A stretch of DNA of 64,000 nucleotides from Cryptomeria japonica (lineage: Eukaryota > Streptophyta > Pinopsida > Cupressales > Cupressaceae). The notes under the pieces are model-generated. The model had not been told where the DNA came from. It made no database searches and saw only the letters and a program-made list of their open reading frames with translations. The stretch spans positions 476,169,657-476,233,656 of the forward strand of contig NC_081412.1 of NCBI RefSeq assembly GCF_030272615.1, written 5' to 3'. Numbering within the stretch: position 1 is the stretch's first letter; the number at the start of each line of letters is the position of its first letter. Below are positions 33,521-45,982 of the stretch, one piece after another. A program made the position numbers and the translations under genes.

Positions 33521-34046
33521 TAAAGCATTAAATATTTTTCAAAGACTTTGGAGTCTTTGAGAAGTGAGTCCAAGTTGCTTAGGAATGTGACAATATTTAG
33601 GGGATGGATAAGGCTAATTAGGAATAGTTAGAAAGTGGTTAGTAGGGTCTAGAAGGGGATTTAGGATTGCAAGTGGATTTGGTGGGTGAGAGAAAAGAGG
33701 ATTTAAATTAAAATAAAATTAATTTATTTCAACTTCTGGTTGCAACTTGTATTTGTAGGAGAATGCAAGTGGGGGGGATTAAATGATTTTAAATAAATGT
33801 TTTATTTATTTATTTAAAAGAGGAAAGGAGATTAAATTAAATAAATAGGATTTATTCATTTAATTGATTATGAATTTGGTTTAATGAATTAATTGAAATA
33901 AATTGAATACTTTATTTAATTAATAGGAGAATGTTCAAGGATGAATTAATTAAATGTTAATTTAATTAACTATTGACTAGTGGGTTATTAATCAAATAAA
34001 TAGTAAATATTCATTTAATTAAAATGGATAGATTTATGTGACTGCA
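33521..34046 (-). repeat. LTR B, right part (3' LTR of element B)
   Basis: It continues LTR B after the solo insertion (GAGAAGTGAG..., GGGATGGATAAGGCTAATTAGG), matching 39698-40180 of LTR A in the same orientation. Read on the minus strand it begins TGCAGTCACATAAATC, next to a polypurine tract. Confidence 0.7.
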
Positions 34047-34059
34047 TTTGCCCCTCTTT
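34047..34059 (-). promoter_or_regulatory. Polypurine tract, element B
   Basis: On the minus strand AAAGAGGGGCAAA lies directly before the LTR start. It fixes element B as minus-oriented, with its interior to the right. Confidence 0.65.
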
Positions 34060-34614
34060 GAGACGGTGCGGTTTATAGCATCGTTTCAAAGAAATAAAAA
34101 TAGGTGTGAAGAAAAATGCCCCATAAATGTTAATTTAATGGGTGGTATGCCCCCTCGAGAGATGGGCCGAAATTTTTTAAAAAATCAGGTGATCTCTAGA
34201 AAAAGAACAAGAATTGGTGAGGAGGTAGAAGAGAAGAATTTAGCAATACCGGTGAAAGAATAGAAGAAATCGGAAATAAAATGGAGAAATGGGAGGTGTT
34301 GGAAGTTTACGGGGACCACAACAGTGAGCAGGGTAAAATTAGGGTTAGGGAGAAGGGTATATATGGGGGTGAAGGGGTAAAAATAGGATCATTTGCATCC
34401 ATCTCCACTGTGATTCAGAGCTCTGATATTGACTTTGGTGAAAGAGTGAGCAACAGTCAGGATGCCAGTACCCATAGCAGATCATCGGCTAGAGCGAGTC
34501 CGTCGATTCTAGCAGCCAGATGACTATGGACCAGTGGTACGCAAATTTGAATTTTTTCTTTTCACACATTTTTGATGTCTTTTCTCAAGCATCTAAGTTG
34601 AGTCAAGACAATAG

Positions 34615-34870
34615 CACTAAATTCGTATTTTAGCGTTGTTGTCACTTTAACTAGTGCTATTGTGCCACTATAGTGCTATCGCATAGCAGTTTTAGCGCTT
34701 TTGCAAGGTTTAGCGCTAATATAGTTTTAGCATGATTGAGTCAGTCTTGTAGCGCTATTGCCCTGGAATAGCGTTGTTGTGTAGTTGTTTTAGCACTATT
34801 GGTTTTTTAGCGCTAGTGTGTAGTTGTTTTAGCACGATTGTTAGCAAAATAGTGCTATTGTCTGAAAAAT
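34615..34870 (+). repeat. TAGCGC(T/A) motif cluster, element B
   Basis: About ten copies of TTTAGCGCTA or variants (TAGCGTTG, TAGCACTA, TAGTGCTA) lie at 15-40-base spacing with unrelated spacers. They fall in the intron-like stretch of the PMD frame. Confidence 0.7.
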
Positions 34871-35549
34871 AGATCCGATATTAGAAAAGTAATCTCCTGA
34901 TGTCAATGGTGGATGGATGGATAGGTTAATTGTTTTGAACCATAGCAACCCCATTGAGACTTAGATCATTATGATAAATGCCTATTGTAGTCTAGGTGTG
35001 TCATGATTGCTTACCTATTGATACCCGAAGATACTTGAGTAGAGTATCTGTTGATAGTCTAGGTTTAAAATTAAGAAATTTTGAAATAAAACAACTGATG
35101 ATGATAGTTTATGTGCGTGTGTAGGAGGATCTTCCCGTCTTACAGATGTGGGAGAGGTATCCAGCCATACAGCAGTTGAGAGATTGGCTGACGGAGGCCG
35201 AGATTTATTGCAGTACAACGACAAGCCTATATGATGTGATGTACATGCCAGTGATTTAGACGAATCATGGCCTTATGACAACATTAGCAGAGCGGTGGCA
35301 CGACGAGACCTACACGTTCCACTTGGCTATGGGTGAGATGATCGTGACACTGGAGGATTTGTGGTAGATCTTACACATCCCTATCTAAGGGGATCTTGTG
35401 ACATATGACCGATCCTGGGGGACAGCAGTGGTGCAGTGGATTTTTGATGAGGATGTATTTATTCACAATGGTTCGGTAGCATGGGAGGATATAGCTGCAT
35501 TGTATGAGCCACTTCCAGCTATACTATCAGGGATTGTTGGGGGCCTTCT

Positions 35550-36962
35550 GGTGCAAGAGCACCCAAGAACATGAGGTCACTAGGAGAAAAGTGATGTTTT
35601 AAGTCATTTTGATCATTTTTAAGATGTATTGATTCATGATGAATCCATTTGTAAAGAAAAGATCAATTATTGTAATTATTTGCATAAAGTTGTTCTTTAG
35701 GTCCCAGTTTGGTCTATAAGGTCAAGATTGTTGAAATAACCCATGGAAGGGTAAAATCATTATAAAATATCTCAAATAGTCTATAAGAGTTTTTACAGTT
35801 TGGGGAGTCATTAGGAAAAAGTGTCAAAGTTGCAAGAAAATTGCAAAAGTGCAACATTTGCAAAAATATAAAAGTGCAAAAATTGCACATAAAGTTGTAA
35901 AAGGGAAGATGAAGAGTCATAAAGGTAGTTGGATGGTTTATAACTACCAAATAGTCTATAAATATGTTGTATTGGTTGAACCAAATCATTATTGGAAGAA
36001 TAGAGAAGGAGGATAAAGTTTTGGAACAAATTGGTGTGTTTAAAACTTGCATTTTGATTGGTGTTTTTGTGTTAAGTTGTTGTTTCCAGGCCTTGTACAA
36101 CCATGTATGGCCTGGAAACCCTATATATTTATAATGGTTAGATAGTGGAATGAATCATCTTTCTCATTCTTTTGGTTTGGTGCAGTTTAATGAATAAATG
36201 AAGAAGTTATGAAAGTTTTGGTGAAAGTGGTTGTTTGTAGATTTGAGATTTCCTGAGAACAATCTTGTTGCAGCATTTGGTACGGACTCATTGGGAAAAA
36301 TTATGACCTAAAAATAGATTCATTGGAAAGATATATGAATAAACTTTCATTTAATTTTGGTCTGAGTCATTTTTATGCACATTTGTGTAAGTTATGAAGA
36401 TTTTGGTGAAAATTGTTTTTAAACTATCTTCAATGGAGTTGCAAACAAGGGTTTGTGATTATCTAATGATTTAACCATTTGAAAATTTAATAGATTACAT
36501 ATTATGAAACTCGATACATAAAAATTTCATGTTCTATTAGTTTGGAATCATTTGGTTTTGTTTTGTGGAAGATATTTGATGCCCTAGATGGACTGGGCAT
36601 GCACATGACTTATTTGGGGACAGCAGAAATGAGTCTCGATGAAAAGACCATGACTTTTAATCTAACCGTTGGATCTAGCTAAATTTCGGATATGTGGTTT
36701 GTAAGAAATCTATTCAGGTTCTGACTGAAGGGAATGAGTTTTTTATATCAGGTTAGATATTTATATACCTCTATGTACAAGTCTATCCAAAGGGACAACA
36801 AGTTGGCAAATTTGATACCTTGATCAAGTTTGTGTTTTCTTGATTGATTGATTGTTGAAGTATGATGGAATATGCCTCTAATGAATTGTTATAATGGTAA
36901 AAATATAGATGGATCAGCATGATCCTAGAGTTGTGATTGGTTTTCCAAGATGCTCTGCATCA
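35550..36962. mobile_element. Unclassified 1.4-kb insertion in the PMD frame
   Basis: Alignment of the two PMD frames shows that this block is absent from the element A copy. CCTTCT is repeated at both edges (35544-35549 and 36963-36968). The ends are imperfect inverted repeats: GGTGCAAGAGCACC at the left, and the minus-strand TGATGCAGAGCATC at the right. It has no coding frame of note. The likeliest reading is a non-autonomous DNA transposon; the superfamily cannot be named. Confidence 0.5.
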
Positions 36963-38764
36963 CCTTCTATGCCCAGATCGACGATCACATGGATTAGCTA
37001 TGGGTTGGGGCCAAGTTATAGAGCAGATAATGACTGAGGGGACCCGCTTTGCATGGGGACTGTGCGTTGTTTCATTCCTATATCAAGAGCTACATGGGGT
37101 GGTCTACCGAGAGATGAGCTCACTGGGAGTTGGGATCACTCTACTACATATCTGGGTATGGGAGCACCTACCTGTTAGTCTAAGATTTAGGGCAGTGAAT
37201 CAACCCTATGTGTATATGTACGATGGTATGATGAGTCAGCCCCACCTGGGGAAGTTAGAGTGGTGGCAATGGGCATTAGATGATCTAGATATAGTGATCT
37301 CAAGGCCCTATATTGAGTGCGAGACCTGCAATGATGATGCAGAGGCCTTGCCATATGTATTTATGACATGGTACTTGATTGGTAGGACATGCTACAATGT
37401 GCAAAGATAGGTAGCTGGTAGAGTGATGAGGTAGTTCAGTCGGAGGAAGGGATTGCCAAGTGGATCAGTGGAGTATGCATGGGCAGTATAGGAGAGATTC
37501 TAGTGGGGGCTAGTGTTAACATATGATCATGCATTAGCAGAGTTTTGGACTTTATAGGCGAGACCATGGCAAATGAGGCTGGGGATTGCAGATGCAGGGA
37601 TAACAGATGAGTACACACAGTACATTACAACACATCCTATTCCAAGCATATCAAATCCATTAAAGTCGATTCCAACTTTTGAGGATGATAGGAGATAGAG
37701 ACAAAGGAGGAGAGGAGGGTGAGGACTTGCAATAGGTGGATGAGAGAGAGGTGATGGAGGAGGAGGGGATGGAGGAGGAGGTGATGGAGGAGGATGAGGT
37801 GGGGGTGGTGGATTTGGAGGTGGTGGTGGGTTTGGAGGTGGAGGCGGTGGAGGAGGATAATTAAAGTGGAGAGGGAGAGGCGGGCAGTCGTTGTGACTAT
37901 CACAGGGGCCTTTGATGCAGGGAGGAGTTAGACTAGGTGGCAGGGATATGGGGGAGGGAGAGGCACCTATGGATAGGGGAGAGGGAGCCACTAGAGGAGG
38001 AGAGGGAGCTACAGGTGGAGAAGATGATCCGATAGGGATGGGAGGAGGAGATCTTCGGGATCAGATGATATTATTTTTGCAGACTCGGCTAGAGGATATG
38101 GAGGCAAAGGTTGCAGCTAGAGATGTTCAGTTGTTTGCACAAGAGTCAGAGTTGATTGTAGTGTTGTGGGAGAGAGATGATGCGGTGGAGAGATTGACAG
38201 AGCTGTAGGAGAGAGTACGAGTTGGGGTAGGAGCACAGGGTCCTACTGGGGAGGTGATGAGGTAGTTCGAATGGGCTCAGGTAGAGATAGAGTATTGGTG
38301 GGGTTTATATGAGCAGGTAGTGTCATCCAGTCAATGGGCACTGAGCTATTTACAGATGGGTCAGGAGAGATCAGAGTAGTCTCAGAGGATACAAAGTAGT
38401 GGTGGTGTGATGGGTCCTCCATGGCGAGGTAGTGCAGATGGTGCAGGAGGTAATGGGGGAGCAGGTGGTGATGGTGGTGCAGCATCTGGTCAGAGTGCAT
38501 TTTGAGAGAGTTGTATTACATTGTCATTTTGGACGGTGATTTGGATGGCTCTTGGTAGCCGATATTTTTGACATCATTGTACTCTGATACATGTATGTTT
38601 TTGCAAGATGATATATGATGTGATATATGAGGAGATCCCATATTTTGTGATGATATGCATATTGATGATATGTATGAGTTTATGCAAGATGATGATTTAT
38701 GATGTATGCTTAGATGGATATTTTTACTTGCTTAGATGTATATGTTGATGGGATGAATTCTATA

Positions 38765-40358
38765 TGTAGGAAAATCAGGTGGATAGAACTGAAAATGTGA
38801 AAAATGGAGTTCTAGGGAGACTTGTCCACACACCCACAGAACTTCTTGGTGCAAGCTATGGAGTCATGAAGTATGGCTTAGCTTCCCAAGGTTGGTTCCA
38901 TGGTTCTCTATCTCACAAGGTCCCTCAAACCAATGTTTTTTCTCTCATATCACTGAGCAAAATGGTTTAGGGATGACAAATGCAAGAACGACGGATGCTT
39001 TTGCTGATTTTAAGATGAGATGCATCCTAAGCTATGCATGATCCTATAAATGCAATAAACTAGTTATAAGATGACAAGGTTAGTAAACAAGACTATCCTA
39101 GCATACTATATTAGTCCCTGATTTAAGCTAAATGATAAAGAAAGTACTCTAAACATGCATATTTAGATTAATTTCTATCTAAAAGAGAGGCTAAAATGAT
39201 GAGCATAAAATGGTATGAAAGCTTGAATGTATTTGAGCATAAGTATGATGCTAAAGACTTGGATTCCAAAATGGAGGAATGAGAGCTCTATTTATAGCAA
39301 AAATAGGGAAATGGATGGTTAGGATTGAAAGATATAATCAAGGGTTGAGTTTGAAAGTTGGGAATCCATGTTTGCAATTGGTACCAATGAAATGGTGACA
39401 AATGTCAACATAGGGTTGGATTGAGAAAAGGGGTTGGACGCATTAAATGCCTGAGAAGACCTCATGGTTATCCTAGGGGTAAGGGTTAAGGTTAAGTTAG
39501 GATTACCCATTGGATCAAGCTTTAACCCTAAGGATAAACTTTTGTGCAAAATATTAAGGGACAACCATGGTCAAAGCATTGAAGGCTTGATAAGACCCTT
39601 GGGTTACATGGAGGTTAAGTTTAGAGAAAGTCTCTAATCATGCTAGAGGGTTGAGTTAACCATTAAGTGGTTGAAGCCTTTAAGGGTTTTCAAAGACTTT
39701 GAAGGTTTGAGAAGTGACCTCCCCTTGCTTAGGGATATGACAAAGTTTAGGAGATGGGTTAGGCTAATTAGAAGTGATTAGAAGAGTCTAGAAGGGGGTT
39801 AGGAATAGGGTTTAGGAGGCAAGTGGGAGATGTAGGATTTTGCAAGTGGATGGAGAGATAATATGATTTAATTGAAATAAAGTTAATTTAATTCAATTTG
39901 GTTGCAATTTGGGAAATTGAATAATTTAGATTTATTCAATTTTGGATAACTATTTAATTAAATTTGAATTTAATTAAAAGTGGATAGAAGGGATTTAATT
40001 GAATAAAATGATTTATTCATTAAATGGTAAAAAGAGGTCTAGTGAATTTAATTTAAATAAATTGAGTAATTTACTTAATTTAAATAGAAGAATGTGGGTG
40101 ATTCAATTAAATTAGATTTAATTAAATAGAAAAATGAACATAAAATATTCATTTAGGAATATGGTCATTTTTATACGTCTACAATTTCTATATGCATGTT
40201 ATGATTATTATATGCATGTCTATGAATGTGATGCTAATCATGTGGATGCAGGCTAATATATGTATGATTTGTTGTTTGTAATGCTTTATGTATGGAATGC
40301 CATGATGATGATGTATGCCTAATGATATGAGGCTAACTATGAAATAGATAGCACTTGT
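38765..40358 (-). repeat. 3' LTR of element A (left copy) with shared flank
   Basis: A direct repeat of 54717-56382. LTR-like termini TGTAGG...CTACA delimit 38765-40183; a further 175 bases are shared with the other copy. TATAAATAG on the minus strand at 39288-39296 confirms minus orientation. It is a family member of LTR B. Confidence 0.75.
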
Positions 40359-40455
40359 CTAGCGCATAGGATGGATAGGATAGTGCGTGAAGAAAACGGT
40401 TTAGCGCATGGATGTGTTTTAGTGCGTAGACAATCTGTTTTAGCGCATCGGGAAA
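40350..40455 (+). repeat. TAGCGCAT motif cluster, element A, 3' side
   Basis: About five copies of TAGCGCAT or TAGTGCGT in 105 bases, next to the shared LTR flank. Confidence 0.65.
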
Positions 40456-40926
40456 AATTTTGTGAGATAGGGTGATTTTGTGAATGAAAAAAATTGATAG
40501 GATAAGGCCAGCTTTGTCAGGATAGGTGTAATTTCTTCGTTGTTGTGTCTATTGTGATGGTGTTTGTTAATTTGTCCAATATGAGTGTTGATATAACTTG
40601 TTTTGATTTGCGATATTTCAAGTTATGCATAGATATTGATGTGAAATTGATATGAATTTGTGGAGCTTGAGTTGTGTTACAAGCTGATATGGATTGGAAA
40701 CTTGAGTTGTTTTACAAGCTGATGTGATGTGGAAACTTGAATTGTGTTACAAGTTTGATATGATTTTTGAAAACTTGAGTTGTGTTACAAGTTGATATGG
40801 ATTGGAAATGATATAGAACTTGATTAGATTTTCAAAGTGTTCAAGTTTTTGTGATTTCAATTTTTGATATCTATGTTTTGATGAGGAAACTGATATTGGA
40901 CTTGTTTTGCTTTTTGACAGGAGCGA

Positions 40927-42867
40927 TTGGGAGTGGTTCAGTCGCGCAAGCGGTTTCCTAGACCTTGGACATTGATACCATGGTTGGCACATGCTAATCT
41001 TGACATTATTGAGAGATGCGACCTGACTTCCCTATTAGATATGCCTCGGTTCATTGTGAACCGGGATTTACTTACAGCGCTCACAGAGAGGTGGCACAGC
41101 GATACGAACACCTTTCACTTTGCCACTGGGGAGATGACAGTTACTCCAAAGGACTGTTACAAGATCCTGCGCATACCAGTAGTAGGTTCACTACTACCTT
41201 ACGAGTAGTTGGAGGAGGGTGGGACAAAGGCACTTCACCGTATATTCCATGATGAGACAGTTTGTGGATATGAGATCCCTTGGCAGGAGTTCTTGGACTT
41301 GGATTATGCACCTCTTCCATCAGTACTGGTAGGGTTTATAGGTGGTTTTCTATGTCCCGACTGCAGGTCGAAGGGACCATCTGTGGGATGGGGGCTGATA
41401 CTAGAGGATATGGTGACACAGGGCCACAGGTTCATGTGGGGATTGGCTATGCTAGCCCATCTGTATAGGGATTTTCATGAGGTGGCATACCTGGGTTACG
41501 ATAGTTTGTCAGCTGGCATGACGATCCTACAGGTATGGTGCTAGGAGCACATTCCCGCAGCTAGGCCATTGGTGGAAAGAGATAGGCCCATTGGACGTGC
41601 CTATGCATATGGTTACAGGGGATTAGTTGTCCAGTGGAAGCTGGGCAAACTAGAGCATTGGAGGAGGGTTTTGGATGACATTGATATGGTCATTTGGCGA
41701 CCGTATATAGGTTGCGAGGTATGGGCGGAGGACAAGCTAGAGATGCCCTATGTTTTTATGACTCGATACCTAATAGGGAGGACCCCATTTGTGATTGAGA
41801 GATTCTTGGTCACCAAAGTTTTGCAGCAGTATGGTCGGCAGCAGGGTATACCACAGGGGACCTACTTGTATGCGCGTCGAAGGTAGGACATACCAGATTG
41901 GGGTCTGACTATTGATAGTGTGGTAGCTATAGAGGATTTTGTTAGCTTAGCGAGCTAGATATGGGATTATGCCCTAGAGAGTTTGGATGCGGGGATGACA
42001 GATGAGTTCGCCAGATTGTTCGCAGTGCAGGCGGTGGCAAGGATATCAGATCTGGAGGAGATGTGGCTTGCGTTTGATGATGATGAGGATGAGGGAGGTG
42101 GAGATGATGGGGATGATGGAGATGGTGGAGGAGGACGATGAGGGAGAGGAGATTGGGGGAGGAGAGGAGACAAAGGGAGGGATGGTGGTGATAGAGGGTT
42201 GGAGAGAGCAGTTCGACGAGCTGTGATGGATAGAGGGAGAGGAGGGTTGACCATCAGAGCAGGTGGTGAGGGGATGGTGGGGGAGGTGATAGCAGCAATG
42301 GGAGGGATTGACGAGGTGAGACGACCAGTTCAAAGGAGGAGGACTTATGTGTTACCACCTCCAGCACCAAGGATAGGCAGAGGGAGAGGGGATACCAATT
42401 CACAAGTACCCCTATGGGTCCAGATCCCTATTCATGTGGAGGACGCACATATTAGGACCCTACAGATGATGATACAATAGCTACAGGCACAACTACTGAT
42501 GCAGCAATGATAGATTGCTTAGCTGACCACTGAGCGAGACACAGAGATAGAGTGACGGGGTCAAGCGGAGGAGCTTACAGCGAGTGTGCAGAGAGCAGTA
42601 GCAGGTGGTCCGATGAGAGACACCTTGAGAGAGCTTTCTTTGAGAGCTCAGGAGGCAGAGTACTATCGTCATCATTATGAGGCTACGGTGCCTAGGGATC
42701 GCCTAGTACAAAGCCTTACATAGTCGAGATCTAGTTGATCTCGAGAGATCAGGTCACGGTCACAGAGCCGAGGTATGACAGGGCCATCGAGACATGATCC
42801 TCTTGGAGATCTAGGGGTAGGGACTTCTGTAGCGAGACCGTCTTCGTCAGGAGATAGTCATACTTGA
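40927..42867 (+). pseudogene. PMD (plant mobile domain) frame, element A, antisense to pol
   Basis: One phase of about 647 codons with in-frame stops (TAG at 41206, 41542, 41884 and 41956, and several more after 42130). PMD landmarks: LIPWLAHANLD, LTALTERWHSDTNTFHFATGEMTVT, CYKILRIPVVG, GFIGGFLCPDCRSKG, GWGLILEDMVTQGHRFMWGLAML, LGKLEHWRRVLDDIDMVIWRPY and PYVFMTRYLIGR. After the domain come an acidic Gly/Asp run, an Arg/Gly-rich part and a helical part (TLRELSLRAQEAEYYRHH). CTTTTTGACAG just upstream looks like a splice acceptor, so an upstream exon is possible. It lies on the strand opposite to pol, between integrase and the 3' LTR, the place where antisense extra frames are known in Tat-type elements. 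Confidence 0.78.
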
Positions 42868-44179
42868 GAGACGTTGTCTCCATTGTATTTTGATCATTGT
42901 ATTTGTATTTGACAGAGACATGACATATGTTGTATTGTGATCATTTTTGGAGATATATATATATATATATATACAACACCATTTTCCTTGATCTTCATGT
43001 GATGTGTTATGGATTCATGCTTTCTATATGTTGTTGTTTATTCTATGATGATGTAATGCTTTGATAGATGTAAATGCATGATGAATATGTGTTATGATGT
43101 TTGATTTATGAGATGTATCTTGAAAATGAGATGTATGATCTGATATGCAACTAATTGTAAAATGATATGCAACTATTGGTAAAATAATATGCAACTATTT
43201 GTTTTTGAGCATCCTCATTGTTTATTTGTCATCCCTGTATAACCCTTTTTTTTATTTGCTTTTGATATATGTGTCCTCATTGAACATTTATTGATCGTTG
43301 GATATGTTGGAAATTTATACAAGCATAATGGTATAATTGAACCATAATGACCTGAGAAAAATTTACATGATATTTGATTTTGCAGGATAGCACAAGCGTC
43401 AAGGTATAATTGAACCAGGATGACCTGAGTGTGGATTGCATATAAATAGACAAGATTAAACCATTTGTATGCGTAAAGTGGAATCAAGTCTTCAGTGATG
43501 TGTTTGCACATCACGTCTCGAGACAAGTATTTACACAGTACAAACAAGCACCTCACAGATAGAAGACTAAAAAAATATTGGAGTTTCTTGATTTTCTCTA
43601 GCTTGAAAGCATTGTTTGAGAAAATTTAAAGAATCCAATAATTCAAAAAGTTCAAGTGCAAAAATAGTCAAGACTTTATGTAAAAATGCAAACATTTGTT
43701 ACTTCAGAAAATCATCCATCGTAACAGTCTGGGGAATCTTTTGTTTACCGATTAATGTTTTGCTTTGTGGTTGCGCTAGTTTGATTTGCTAGATGAGATG
43801 TTCTGAGTTTTCTTCTAGTGTTTGATGGCCTGAATATGTTGCAAGTTTGACAAATGTTGCCCCTAGCTAAGTGTGCCTCTTGATGTGGATATGTACAGTG
43901 ATTACCAAGCCATGGTAAGGTGCTATGAAGGAATATGCGGATAAAGCAGGATAGTGACTACGCTAAGTATGTCCTGAATGGATATGATAATAGAAATGTC
44001 GGGCGACGACCGATAGTCTTTTAAGGATATAAAATGGTATGGATATAGATAGAAGAGCTATTCTCTCACAATAGCACCTGTTGCCAGGTTTTCACCCATT
44101 GCTTTTATTGTACCTTTTTATATGCTTTTTCTTGATTTTTTTTATTTTTTATTTTTACTTTTCCGTGCATTAGACTTCC
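42868..44179 (-). other. Spacer between PMD frame and integrase, element A
   Basis: No domain recognised. It includes a short AT run at 42955-42971 and GATGATATGCAACTA-like direct repeats near 43140-43200. The part next to the integrase is presumably the 3' untranslated region of pol. Confidence 0.5.
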
Positions 44180-45112
44180 TTAGGTATAGTATTTCTTCAG
44201 GTGAATGTTGTTAGTTTGTTCTTTGAGCCCATCTCCTTCTAAAGTGGTTAGCTGATATGCGCCTGATCCATAGGCTGATATGATGACATAGGGACCTAAC
44301 CAGTTAGGCTCAAATTTTCCTTTCTTTTCATAATCTTGCTGGTTTTTAGGATTTTCTTTGAGTACCAGGTCGCCAATTTTGAAGACTCAAGGAATGAGTT
44401 TGTGGTTATAGCCGTGGCACATGCATTGTTGATATGCTTTGAGATGGGTGTAGGCATGCTGACGTCTTTCATCTAGGAGTTCAAGTTCTTGCAGTCGGTT
44501 GACTCGATACTCTTCATCTGGGATTAAGCCTTTCAAAGAGACTCTGAGAGATGGGATTTCTACCTCCAAAGGTAAAATGGCTTCTGATCCATATACGAAT
44601 GAGTATGGTGTTGCTCCTATAGGCGTGTAGATGTTGGTTCTATATTCCCAAAGTGCTGGATTGAGTTGTACATGCCAATTTTTGCTTGCATCATTCACTG
44701 TTTTCTTTAGGATTTTCAATATTGTCTTGTTGGATGCTTCTGCTTGACCATTCCCCTGTGGGTAGTAAGGTGTAGAGAACTGATGTTGGATTTTGAATTT
44801 TTCACATAGTTCTTGTACATCTTGGTTTTTGAAAGGTCATCCATTTTCTATGATGATGGAACTTGGAATACCATATCTGCAGATCAGATAATTAAGGATA
44901 AAAGAGGCAATGTGTTTTCCAATTACCGTGGTCATGGGGACTACTTCTATCCATTTGGTAAAGTATTCTGTTGCGGTTATAATAAACTTGTGTCCATTTG
45001 AAGATGAAGGATGAATTTTACCGACCAAGTCTAGTCCCCACTGACAAAAGGGCCAAGATGTTGTAAATGGCTGCAGTCCCTGTGTTGGTGCATGTATCAA
45101 ATTGCCATGGAT
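44180..45112 (-). pseudogene. Integrase core and C-terminus, element A
   Basis: The core shows WGLDLVGKI (first Asp). The second motif is IIIENG in place of SDNG, so Asp has become Glu, and a TGA follows directly (44834-44836) where arginine is expected. The third motif YYPQGNGQAEASNK keeps the Glu. The open piece 44719-44387 has WEYRTNIYTPIGATPYSFVYG and ILPLEVEIPSLRV. After one more stop the end carries GDLVLKENPKNQQDYEKKG and a GPY-like LGPYVI. The first stop, at 45110-45112, falls between the zinc finger and the core. It is inactive as it stands. Confidence 0.82.
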
Positions 45113-45982
45113 CTAGCATTTAGGACATTTCTTAGCAAAGTGATAAGAGTCTTTCTCCATTGTCGGCCAGTAATATCCCATTCTCAGTAGCTTTTTAGCA
45201 GGAGTAGTGCCACTTGAATGTGTGCCACAGATACCTTCGTGAAGCTCGTGTAAAGCGAAATCAGATTCATTACGATCAAGGCAATAAAGAAGAGTACCAT
45301 CTAGACCTCGATGGTACAAAGTATCAGCAGTGAGGGTATAATGGGCGGCTTGCCAGATAAAGTTACATTTTTGGTTTTGGGATAGGTCAATGGGTAAGAT
45401 ATTGTTCTTGAGATAGTCATATATTGGTCCATATAATGGAGAGTCAGAACCGGTTAAGGCATAGATAACATGGGATTCAGAATGGTCATAAGCGGGGGAG
45501 AACAGTTGCTCTACTAGAAACTCGTAACGACTCTGTTGATCTGGAATTTGCAGTAGTGAAGCGATAGTAGCCATTGCATCAGCTGCTCTATTGTTCAACC
45601 TTGGTATTTGCTCAAAGGTGATGTGCACAAAGTACAATTTGAAGTCATCCACCATTCTTTTGTAAGGTAGCAACTTGTCATCTTTCATTTGATAGTCATC
45701 ATTAATTTGATTGATAACTAGTTGTGAATCTCTGTAGACTTTGCGTTCTATGATTTTCCATTCTACTGCCATCTTGATGCTTATAACCAATGCCTCATAT
45801 TCAGCAACATTATTTGTGCATGGAAACATAAGCCTATATGACCTTGGTATGGTGTTCCCTTCAGGAGTGATGAATAAAATACTGGCACCTGAGCCATGTT
45901 GAGTGAATGATCCATCAAAATACAAGGTCCATTGTGTTGTAGAGATAGCAAGAATATCTCTATCCTGAAATTCGATCTCCAT
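45113..45982 (-). pseudogene. Second RNase H (aRNH) and integrase zinc finger, element A
   Basis: A 289-codon open piece. Residues about 13-140 are a plant-type RNase H with all four acids: WTLYFDGS, NVAEYEAL, VYRDSQLV and NRAADAMA. Residues about 150-240 are a linker. The end holds the HHCC finger: HELHEGICGTHSSG and CPKC. Position between the RT-linked RNase H and integrase is standard for the Tat lineage and contrasts with element G, where the equivalent domain precedes RT. Confidence 0.85.

Larger units (their letters stand above)
34281..38505 (+). pseudogene. PMD (plant mobile domain) frame, element B, antisense to the element
   Basis: A possible first exon (34281-34540, ending near a GTACGC donor-like site) is followed by an intron-like stretch and, after GTGTGTAG, by PMD sequence from 35125: LAERWHDETYTFHLAMGEM and VTLEDLW, then LPAILSGIVGGLL. 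A 1.4-kb insertion at 35550-36962 splits it. It resumes at 36963 with LLCPDRRSHG, GWGQVIEQIMTEGTRFAWGL, then LGKLEWWQWALDDLDIVISRPY and PYVFMTWYLIGRT, all aligning with 40927-41886. A Gly-rich segment and a short coiled-coil-like part (LQTRLEDMEAKVAARD) end the frame. Several stops are in frame. PMD proteins occur both as host silencing factors and inside plant transposons; antisense placement between pol and the 3' LTR favours the transposon-borne type. Confidence 0.72.

Noticed and set aside
37527-37991. Minus-strand proline-rich frame of 154 codons
   Set aside because: Shadow of the GGA-repeat, Gly-rich segment of the plus-strand PMD frame.
42046-42333. Minus-strand Ser/Pro/Ile-rich frames opposite the PMD frame of element A
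   Set aside because: Complement of the Gly/Asp/Arg-rich low-complexity coding part; no motif.
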